Virus record (IMG/VR): IMGVR_UViG_3300011116_000298
Span: 1-20,372 of that record
DNA: 20,372 nt
Origin: a virus
Direction: 5' to 3' (one strand)
The translations under genes were made by a program, and so were the position numbers. Positions 1-5,992 of the stretch are shown here, piece after piece. Under the pieces are notes generated by a model that was not told where the DNA came from, ran no database searches, and was given only the letters and a program-made list of their open reading frames with translations. Each line of letters begins with the position of its first letter. Positions within the stretch are counted from its first letter, which is position 1.

Positions 1-210
1 AATGAATTATCCTCGCCGCGCTACTCGTTCATGTCGAACGGAAAGCTAAAGCTCGAGGGCAAGGACGACATGAAGCGCCGGGGTCTTGTCTCGCCCGACG
101 TGGCCGACGCCTTTGTGCTGACCTTTGCGGGCGAGGCCGCGACCGGGAGCGGGGCCTACTTGCCGACGTGGACCAAGTCCGTCAAGCGACAGATTCGTGG
201 GGTGGTATGA
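1..210 (+). CDS. terL: Terminase large subunit, C-terminal fragment
   Basis: Open from the window edge in frame 1 and ending at TGA 208-210; 69 residues are visible and the start lies outside the window. The large terminase is the ATP-driven motor and nuclease that cuts concatemeric DNA and packs it through the portal. The visible part contains KDDMKRRGL followed by SPDVADAFVLTFA, the usual last conserved block of the RuvC-like nuclease domain, where the Asp residues help bind metal. The ATPase and most of the nuclease domain are missing only because of the window edge. The stop overlaps the start of the methyltransferase (ATGA). Seen: motif and frame. Known: this C-terminal pattern in phage terminases. 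The identity is strengthened by the portal gene downstream, although about 2.2 kb of cargo genes intervene. Confidence 0.88.
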   Translation, partial: NELSSPRYSFMSNGKLKLEGKDDMKRRGLVSPDVADAFVLTFAGEAATGSGAYLPTWTKSVKRQIRGVV

Positions 211-767
211 ACATCGAACACCTGGGCGGTTATATCCCAGAGGGCGACCGCGCGACGTGGATGCCCGACATCTGGGGCTACCTTGCGCTGACCTACAATA
301 TCAAATCGGTGATCGACATCGGCGCCGGGATGGGCCACAACATCCGCTGGTGGCACGACCTGGGCTTTGACGCGCGCGGCGTCGAGGGCCACCCGATGGC
401 GCTCGCCGAGAGTCCGGTGCGAGACATCTTGGTCGCGCACGACTACGAGCGTGGGCCCTACGATCCGGGGCGCGAGTATGACCTTGCGATCTGCACCGAG
501 TTCGTGGAGCACGTCGAGCAGAAGTGCGAGCAAAACTGGTTCGCGACCATGGCGCGGTGCAAGTATGTGCTCATGTGCCACGCGCTCCCTGGGCAGGGCG
601 GGCACCACCACGTCAACGAGCAGCTCACCGAGTATTGGATCGACCGCTTCTACGAAAACGGCTTCAAGTGCGACTGGGTTACGTCGTGCAGGTTCCGCGA
701 GACAGATCAGCGGCAGGGCTCGTCGTGGGGCAGGCCGACGCTGCTCTTTTTTGTGAGGGACCCGTGA
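207..767 (+). CDS. Class I SAM-dependent methyltransferase
   Basis: 186 aa. I chose ATG 207 because it overlaps the terminase stop (ATGA) and follows a G-rich stretch (GGGGTGG); the longer frame from 168 would run further into terL. The product should transfer a methyl group from S-adenosylmethionine. Motif I is VIDIGAGMGH (residues 35-44, with D37 and the G-rich loop) and is followed by GVEGHP, where E60 would hold the ribose hydroxyls. A later EFVEHVE (98-104) and HALPGQGGHHHVNEQ (125-139) match a methyltransferase group I recall from aquatic phages. The substrate cannot be read from the sequence: there is no DNA-methylase catalytic motif such as DPPY, so a sugar or small-molecule acceptor is more likely. 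The adjacent glycosyltransferase supports glycan methylation, which is inference. Confidence 0.85.
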   Translation: MNIEHLGGYIPEGDRATWMPDIWGYLALTYNIKSVIDIGAGMGHNIRWWHDLGFDARGVEGHPMALAESPVRDILVAHDYERGPYDPGREYDLAICTEFVEHVEQKCEQNWFATMARCKYVLMCHALPGQGGHHHVNEQLTEYWIDRFYENGFKCDWVTSCRFRETDQRQGSSWGRPTLLFFVRDP

Positions 768-1372
768 AGTATTACTGCATCACCCTCGCCGAGACACCCG
801 AGCGCACCGAGCACGCGCGCCAGCAGGCCGCGAAGGCCGGGATTGAGTTGGATTTTATCCAGGGCATCTTTGGCAAGACCATGCAGGTCAAGTCAGAGAT
901 ACCGATGCACACCGACTATTTCGTGACCCGCGGCGCGACGTGTCTCGTCTTGTCGTGGCACATCGCGTGGCAGATCGCGTGGCGCGAGGGGCACGAAGAA
1001 TTTGTGATCTTTGAGGACGACATACTGCTCCCCGATAATTTTGTGGAGCGGCTCCAGAAGATCCGCGCCGAGACGCCCGAGTGGTGCGACCTCGTGTACC
1101 TAAACTCGTGCTGCACCGACCAGAAGCCCGCGAAGAAAGAGTCGGAGAGCCTCTGGGAGATTAAATACCCCCTCTGCACGGCCGCTATCTGGCACCGCCG
1201 GCGCGCGATCCCGACCTTGCAGCAATACACAAAGCCGGCCAACACGCCCGTCGATATACTGCTTGAGTGGTACGCGCTGCCGCACCTGCGGGTGCTGACC
1301 GCCGTGCCGCCGCTTGTGGCGCAGGCGACGCAAGACTGGGCCGTGCCCATGCCATCGACGATCCACATGTGA
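764..1372 (+). CDS. Glycosyltransferase family 25-like protein
   Basis: 202 aa from GTG 764, which overlaps the methyltransferase stop as GTGA and sits behind an AGGGA ribosome-binding site. The upstream extension of this frame to 524 is only a shadow inside the methyltransferase. The N-terminus YYCITLAETPERTEHAR (residues 3-19) is the typical opening of family 25 (LPS-biosynthesis type) glycosyltransferases, which move a sugar from a nucleotide donor to an acceptor in the cytoplasm. CLVLSWH (60-66) is the equivalent of the family's G-C-x-L-S-H block. FVIFEDD (80-86) carries the acidic metal-binding motif, here EDD. VYLNS and TAAIWHRR continue the fold. It is slightly shorter than the usual 230-260 aa. 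Donor and acceptor are unknown; virion protein decoration or host surface modification are both possible. Confidence 0.82.
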   Translation: MKYYCITLAETPERTEHARQQAAKAGIELDFIQGIFGKTMQVKSEIPMHTDYFVTRGATCLVLSWHIAWQIAWREGHEEFVIFEDDILLPDNFVERLQKIRAETPEWCDLVYLNSCCTDQKPAKKESESLWEIKYPLCTAAIWHRRRAIPTLQQYTKPANTPVDILLEWYALPHLRVLTAVPPLVAQATQDWAVPMPSTIHM

Positions 1373-1376
1373 GGTG
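1371..1376 (+). promoter_or_regulatory. Ribosome-binding site favouring ATG 1384
   Basis: GAGGTG overlaps the end of the glycosyltransferase and stands 7 nt before ATG 1384, the ideal spacing. The GTG codons of the propeller frame at 1374 and 1380 overlap it or lie 3 nt after it. If only the GAGG part is counted, GTG 1380 is 5 nt away and remains possible. This site therefore favours the small frame starting at 1384 as the place where ribosomes first initiate. Confidence 0.55.
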
Positions 1377-1379
1377 AAC

Positions 1380-2399
1380 GTGAATGTTAAAGCCAAGCGA
1401 CGTGCTGCTGTTCCAAAAGCGCCTAGACAAAAAGGCGCCCCCGAAGCCGGAGCCCAAGAAACCCCCAGAGCCGCCGAAGGACGGCCCACCGAAACCGCCC
1501 TCCCCGGCGAAGGCCGCCTAGTTTTATCGGAGCACCTGCCGGGCGGCGCCTTTGTGCGGCTCTCGGTGCCGGAGTCGGAAAAGTATTTGCCCTGCAACCC
1601 GTCGATCGCCAAGAGCGAGGACGGTGAACTAGCCTGCTTAGTCCGCACCGTAAACTACGAACTCGGCGAAGAGGACGGGATCTGGTTTCGTGGCGACCCC
1701 GCGCCTAACACCCGCAACTACCTGGTCACGCTGGGCCAAGACTTGAGCCAGCGGTCGGCGCAGTGGGTCAACGACCTAATGGCGCGCAACACTCGGGTCC
1801 CCGCCCGAGACGGGCTTGAGGACGGGCGGCTCTTTTGGTGGCGCGGCGGGTGGTGGTTTACCGCGACCGCGCTGCACCACGGCCCGCGGGTGCGGGGCAC
1901 GATGGCGCTCTGCAAGCTAGACCAGGCCACGGTCGAGGGACTGGAGTTCCTGCACAGCCCGCACGGCCGCGAGGTCGAGAAGAACTGGATGCCGCTCGCC
2001 GAGGGCGACCAGTTGTCGTTCGTGTATATGCACCACCCGTCGGAGTCCTACGAGTACGCGCCACAGAAGCGCAGGATATGGCTCGGCGGCTACCCGCCGC
2101 TCGCGGGCTGGTCGGGCGGCTCGCAGTTGATCCCGCACGAGGGGTCGTACCTCGGCGTCGTGCACCAGCGCCGCAAGCACAGGGGCCGGGTGCACTACGC
2201 TCACCGTCTGGTGCGCTACAACAGCAACCTCGAGCCGTTCCACGCCGGGCGTGAGTTTTACTTTCGCGGCGAGCAGATTGAGTTCTGCGCGGGGCTTGTC
2301 CGGCACGGCGGCGGCTACGTGATGAGCTTTGGCGTCAAGGACCGCGAGGCGTGGCTCGTGTCGCTAACAGAAAATCAGGTTGCATCGCTTCTCGCGTGA
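1380..2399 (+). CDS. Five-bladed propeller GH130/GH43-like protein
   Basis: 339 aa if begun at GTG 1380. The convincing domain begins only near LVLSEHLPGGAFVRL (1518 onward), so the true N-terminus is uncertain: GTG 1374/1380, GTG 1554, or a -1 shift from the small frame at 1384. Blade signatures follow the GH130 (mannoside phosphorylase) pattern: LPCNPSIAKSEDG, ARDGLEDGRLFWW, EKNWMPLAEGD, GGSQLIPHEG and EFCAGLVRHGGGYVMSFGVKDREAWL-like segments. In those enzymes, which act on mannose-containing glycans, the Asp of an E-D-P-R block and a later Asp/Glu are central; here the block reads LEDGR. The fold assignment is from motif memory and activity is unproven; it may act as a glycan-binding or glycosyltransferase partner domain. 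It is the last gene of the methyltransferase-glycosyltransferase block, and its TGA lies 39 nt before the portal gene. Confidence 0.62.
   Translation: MNVKAKRRAAVPKAPRQKGAPEAGAQETPRAAEGRPTETALPGEGRLVLSEHLPGGAFVRLSVPESEKYLPCNPSIAKSEDGELACLVRTVNYELGEEDGIWFRGDPAPNTRNYLVTLGQDLSQRSAQWVNDLMARNTRVPARDGLEDGRLFWWRGGWWFTATALHHGPRVRGTMALCKLDQATVEGLEFLHSPHGREVEKNWMPLAEGDQLSFVYMHHPSESYEYAPQKRRIWLGGYPPLAGWSGGSQLIPHEGSYLGVVHQRRKHRGRVHYAHRLVRYNSNLEPFHAGREFYFRGEQIEFCAGLVRHGGGYVMSFGVKDREAWLVSLTENQVASLLA
1384..1521 (+). CDS. Small Pro/Lys-rich ORF, possible frameshift leader
   Basis: 45 aa, from ATG 1384 with GAGGTG 7 nt upstream to TAG 1519-1521. The first third (MLKPSDVLLFQKRLDKK) looks like ordinary protein; the rest is a Pro/Lys linker (KPEPKKPPEPPKDGPPKPP). 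Up to about 1434 its third codon positions are mostly G/C, as in the true genes here, whereas the overlapping propeller frame is A/T-rich at third positions there. It is therefore likely the translated frame. It may be a free-standing small protein, or the N-terminus of the propeller protein reached by a -1 shift (for example at C AAA AAG, 1428-1434), or the two frames may have been separated by an assembly indel in the C-runs at 1438-1442 or 1462-1466. I recognise no family. Confidence 0.5.
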   Translation: MLKPSDVLLFQKRLDKKAPPKPEPKKPPEPPKDGPPKPPSPAKAA

Positions 2400-2419
2400 C
2401 AATAGAGAAGGGCCTTTTT

Positions 2420-2433
2420 CGGCACGGGTGCCG
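2420..2433 (+). terminator. Hairpin before the portal gene (weak terminator?)
   Basis: This is one of the few real gaps (2400-2438). CGGCA-CGGG-TGCCG forms a 5-bp stem with a 4-nt loop, is preceded by TTTTT and is followed by GTTTTA. The short stem and short T run make it at best a weak terminator. The portal ATG at 2439 has no Shine-Dalgarno sequence directly upstream. GAGAAGGG at 2405-2412 is 26 nt away, but only about 12 nt away if the hairpin is folded out, so the stem could instead bring the ribosome-binding site close to the start. Confidence 0.35.
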
Positions 2434-2438
2434 GTTTT

Positions 2439-4622
2439 ATGTATAACCAAGACGGATCACTCATTGAGCAAACCGAGGCGGCGGTCGGGCTACTTGAGCC
2501 CATGAACGACGCCGACCTTGAGTCGCTGGTCGGTAGCGAGCTGGTAGACGCCACGTCGTTTGTCGACGCCGAGCTCTCGCCGGTCCGTGCCCGAGCGATT
2601 GAGTATTACCGCGGCGAGCCGTTTGGTAACGAGGAAGAGGGCCGCTCGCAGGTCGTTTCGACCGACGTGCGCGACACGATCGCCGGCATCATGCCGTCAC
2701 TCATGCGTGTCTTCTTTGGCTCAAAGAAGGTGGTGCAGTTCGCGCCCCGTGGGCCGGAGGACACCGCGACCGCCGAGCAGGCGACTGATTACATCAACTA
2801 CATTTTCTCCCAGGACAACGACGGCTTCCTTGTCTGTCACTCTGTCTTCAAGGACGCCCTGCGCGGCGCGCTCGGGATCGCAAAGTATTACTGGGAAGAA
2901 AAGATCGAGGTCAAGACCGAGCACTACACGGGCCTCGACGAAAACGCTTTGACGGTCCTGCTCTCGGAGCCCGGCGTCGTGGGGAGCGCGATTGAGTCGA
3001 TGGACGACCCATCGTATCGCCCCCCGGTAGACCCGGCGACGGGGCAGCCCATGACGGTGGACCCGATGACGGGTCAGCCGCTCCCGGTGCCGCAGATCTA
3101 TAACGTCGAGCTGCGGCGTGAATACAAGTCTGGGAAGGTCGCCGTGGAGGCCGTCCCGCCCGAGGAGTTCTTGATCGACCGCCGCGCGCGCTCCGTCGAG
3201 GACGCGACCCTCGTGGCGCACCGGCGCATGATGCGCGTCTCTGACCTCGTGGCCCTGGGCTACAGCGAGGAAGAGGTCAGCCAAGAGACCGGGATCTACG
3301 AGCTCGACACTAACGACGAATACATCGCCCGCAACCCGTACGCAGAGTCGTACGGCCCAGGCGGCACGCAGGACGACAAACGCGTCCTCTACGTCGAGGC
3401 CTACATGCGGGTCGACTATGACCGCGACGGCATCGCCGAGTTGCGCAAGATCTGCACAATCGGCGGCGGCTATAAGGTGGTGATGAACCAGCCCTGTTCG
3501 CACGCGCCGTTTGCTTTATTTTGCCCGGACCCCGAGCCGCACGCGCTGATCGGCTTGTCTATCTTTGACATGACCGCCGACTTGCAGCGCATTAAGTCTG
3601 CGGTGATGCGCAACATGCTCGACTCGCTCTCGCTCGCGATCCACCCACGGGTGGGCGTCGTAGAGGGGCAGGTCAACATGGACGACGTCCTCAACACCGA
3701 GGTCGGCGGGATCATCCGCCAGCGAGCGCCAGGGATGGTGCAGCCGTTTTCTGTCCCGTTCGTCGGCCAGGCCGCGTTCCCGATGCTGGAATACTTGGAC
3801 AGCGTGCGCGAGACGCGCACCGGGATGTCCAAGGCGGCGATGGGCCTCGACGCCGGGGCATTACAGAGCACCACCCGCGCGGCGGTGGCCGCGACAGTCA
3901 GTGCCTCTCAGCAGCACCTTGAGATGATCGCCCGGATTTTCGCCGAAACCGGGATGCGAGCCCTGTTCAAGGGAATACTCAAGCTGGTCGTGGAAAATCA
4001 AGAGCGCCCGCGGGTGGTGCGCCTACGCAACCAGTGGGTCCCGATCGACCCGCGCTCTTGGGACGCCGACATGGACGTGGAGATTGATGTCGCGCTCGGC
4101 GGCGGGACGGAAGAACAAAAGGTCGCGGTCCTCACGTCGGTGGCCCAGAAGCAAGAGCAGATCTTGCAGATGATGGGGCCGCAGAACCCGCTCGTGACGC
4201 CGCAACAGTACCGCAACACCCTCGCGCGTCTTGTTGAAGCCTCCGGGTATAAGAACGTCGACGAGTTCTTCCTTGACCCGGCGATGCAGCCCCCGCCGCC
4301 GCCGCCGCCCCCGCCGCCGCCGGACCCGGCGATGATCCTGGCGCAGGTGGAGCAGCAGAAGATCATGGCGGACATCCAGAACAAGCAGGCCGAGCTCGAG
4401 CTCAAACGGCAGCAGATGCTCCTCGAGGATGACCGCGCCCGCGACAAGCAAGAGGCGGAGATGATGCTCCGCGCCTACGAGATCCAGCTCAAGAGCGGGA
4501 CCGCCGTGGACGTGGAGCAGATCAAGGCGATGATGGCCACGCCGCGTGTCGCGAGCCCGAGCGTCCAGCAGCCGGTGATCCCAGAGATCGGACCCGCGCC
4601 GCAGATGCCGCCGGTAATGTAA
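2439..4622 (+). CDS. Portal protein (P22/podovirus type)
   Basis: 727 aa, the usual size of large podovirus portals. Twelve copies form the ring at one capsid vertex through which DNA is packaged and ejected. The N-terminus has DLESLVGSELVDA and ARAIEYYRGEPFGNEEEGRS, then VVSTDVRDTIAGIMPSLMRVFF, the classic opening of this family. ALRGALGIAKYYWEE (about 145-160) and PPEEFLIDRRARS (about 240-253) are further landmarks, and VRETRTGMSKAAMGLD lies in the late core. After residue 610 come eleven consecutive prolines (618-628) and then a long charged helix (ILAQVEQQKIMADIQNKQAE onward) predicted to be coiled coil, fitting a barrel or C-terminal crown. Start: ATG 2439; an in-frame ATG at residue 22 (MNDADLESL) is an alternative because no ribosome-binding site is adjacent to the first. 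Confidence 0.93.
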   Translation: MYNQDGSLIEQTEAAVGLLEPMNDADLESLVGSELVDATSFVDAELSPVRARAIEYYRGEPFGNEEEGRSQVVSTDVRDTIAGIMPSLMRVFFGSKKVVQFAPRGPEDTATAEQATDYINYIFSQDNDGFLVCHSVFKDALRGALGIAKYYWEEKIEVKTEHYTGLDENALTVLLSEPGVVGSAIESMDDPSYRPPVDPATGQPMTVDPMTGQPLPVPQIYNVELRREYKSGKVAVEAVPPEEFLIDRRARSVEDATLVAHRRMMRVSDLVALGYSEEEVSQETGIYELDTNDEYIARNPYAESYGPGGTQDDKRVLYVEAYMRVDYDRDGIAELRKICTIGGGYKVVMNQPCSHAPFALFCPDPEPHALIGLSIFDMTADLQRIKSAVMRNMLDSLSLAIHPRVGVVEGQVNMDDVLNTEVGGIIRQRAPGMVQPFSVPFVGQAAFPMLEYLDSVRETRTGMSKAAMGLDAGALQSTTRAAVAATVSASQQHLEMIARIFAETGMRALFKGILKLVVENQERPRVVRLRNQWVPIDPRSWDADMDVEIDVALGGGTEEQKVAVLTSVAQKQEQILQMMGPQNPLVTPQQYRNTLARLVEASGYKNVDEFFLDPAMQPPPPPPPPPPPDPAMILAQVEQQKIMADIQNKQAELELKRQQMLLEDDRARDKQEAEMMLRAYEIQLKSGTAVDVEQIKAMMATPRVASPSVQQPVIPEIGPAPQMPPVM
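4290..4322 (+). repeat. Eleven consecutive proline codons in the portal gene
   Basis: CCG/CCC codons encode P618-P628 of the portal, just before the C-terminal coiled-coil segment. On the opposite strand the same tract reads as poly-Gly frames, which are shadows. Runs of this kind stall ribosomes and normally need elongation factor EF-P; the tract probably separates the portal core from its C-terminal helix. Confidence 0.85.
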
Positions 4623-4626
4623 TGCC

Positions 4627-5985
4627 ATGCCACTTGAAACCCTTGAGGTTCCTGCGCCGCCGAATCCAAACGTGCCACCGGCGACGTATAGCCCTCAATA
4701 TCACAACCAACTCAACAACCAGCTCAAGCTGTATCTAAACAGGATCAGCAATAACCAGCAGGAAATTGTTGAGTTTATTAGAAGCCTGACGGATCTAAAC
4801 TTGCTAAGTAATAACAACTTTGACGCGTTTGGACGGCTGCGGGTATCTAACCCGTTTACGCTATTTGATAGCCAAAACCGTTACGCGTCAGACCCTGCGT
4901 TTGATACGTCTCTGACTGGCTCTGGCACGTCTACGTTCTTGACGAACGAGGCTGCCGTGAGCATGGCTGTGACGACAGCGTCTGGCGACAAAGTAGTCAG
5001 GCAAACAAAGCGACGCTTTCCGTATCAGCCTGGGAAAAGCCTTTCTATTTTGACCACGTTTGTAATGAACGAAGGAAAGACAAACCTGCGTCAGCGCGTC
5101 GGTTACTTTGACGACAACAACGGCGTCTTCTTGCAACGCGACGGGACAGAGCTTTCTTTTATTATTAGAACTTATACGGGCGGCTCCGTTGATAATACAA
5201 GAAAGGTCGTTCAGTCCTCGTGGAATGGCGACAAGTTAGACGGAAGCGGTGCTAGTGGTATTACGCTTGATACCACCAAAGCACAGGTTATGTTCATTGA
5301 TTTCCAATGGCTTGGTGTCGGGAATGTTAGAGCCGGGTTCGTTATCAATGGCGAATATATAACCGCGCACACATTTGAAAACGCAAATGAAATAACTAAG
5401 GTTTATATGCAAACCGCAACCTTACCGCTGCGGCTTGAGATTGAAAACACGGGAGCAGCGGCAAGCAGTTCAAGCATGAAACAGATTTGCTCAACCGTTT
5501 CTTCTGAAGGCGGATATGAGCAAACCTCGATTGAGAACGTGGCGCGCAGGACTACAACTATAACTGGAATCGGCACAACATTCGTTCCGCTTGTTTCAAT
5601 AAGGCTTGCGTCAGATTCACTTGGAGCAGTTGTTCTCCCAAAGCAGGTGCGCGTGTTGCCTATAGCAAACGGAGAATACGAAATTGCATTGATTAGAAAC
5701 GCGACGCTGACCGGGGCTTCTTACGACACTACGACGTTTTTGAGTGTTGACTATGACGTGACCGCGACCGCTATGACTGGCGGTGACATTGTTTTGAACG
5801 AATATGTAACAGCAAGCAACCAGTCTGGCGCGCAGGTGCAGAATGATTTGGTTTATAACTTTGACATGCAGCTCGGTGCGACGATTGCTGGCGTGAGTGA
5901 TGTATACACGGTTGCCGTTAGAGCATTAAGCGGATCATCTGGGTCGGCCGTCGGTTCTTTGGCTTTCTACGATTTGACAGCATAG
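4627..5985 (+). CDS. Putative virion structural protein (DAFGRLRVS family)
   Basis: 452 aa from ATG 4627, 4 nt after the portal stop. The N-terminus (residues 1-60) is polar and Asn/Gln-rich (QYHNQLNNQLKLYLNRISNN) and probably helical. It is followed by FDAFGRLRVSNPFTLFDSQNRY, a block I recall from many hypothetical structural proteins of aquatic phages. The remainder is Thr/Ser/Gly-rich with alternating hydrophobic residues, as in beta-sandwich capsid decoration or fibre-like proteins. No catalytic motif or membrane segment is visible. Its DNA is clearly richer in A/T, with different codon choice (AAA, GAA, TTT, AGA), than the portal before it and the small genes at 7122-8061, a sign of separate acquisition. 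Position next to the portal suggests a head-vertex, decoration or head-fibre role; this is inference. Confidence 0.7.
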   Translation: MPLETLEVPAPPNPNVPPATYSPQYHNQLNNQLKLYLNRISNNQQEIVEFIRSLTDLNLLSNNNFDAFGRLRVSNPFTLFDSQNRYASDPAFDTSLTGSGTSTFLTNEAAVSMAVTTASGDKVVRQTKRRFPYQPGKSLSILTTFVMNEGKTNLRQRVGYFDDNNGVFLQRDGTELSFIIRTYTGGSVDNTRKVVQSSWNGDKLDGSGASGITLDTTKAQVMFIDFQWLGVGNVRAGFVINGEYITAHTFENANEITKVYMQTATLPLRLEIENTGAAASSSSMKQICSTVSSEGGYEQTSIENVARRTTTITGIGTTFVPLVSIRLASDSLGAVVLPKQVRVLPIANGEYEIALIRNATLTGASYDTTTFLSVDYDVTATAMTGGDIVLNEYVTASNQSGAQVQNDLVYNFDMQLGATIAGVSDVYTVAVRALSGSSGSAVGSLAFYDLTA

Positions 5986-5992
5986 GTGATAT

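Noticed and set aside
524-763. Extended N-terminus of the GT25-like frame
   Set aside because: This part overlaps the methyltransferase in another frame and is Arg-rich; GTG 764 with GTGA coupling begins the family-type N-terminus.
2380-2406. Promoter-like TTGCAT with AATAGA before the portal gene
   Set aside because: The -10 matches are poor, and the elements fall inside the end of the propeller gene; no spacing gives a convincing sigma70 site.
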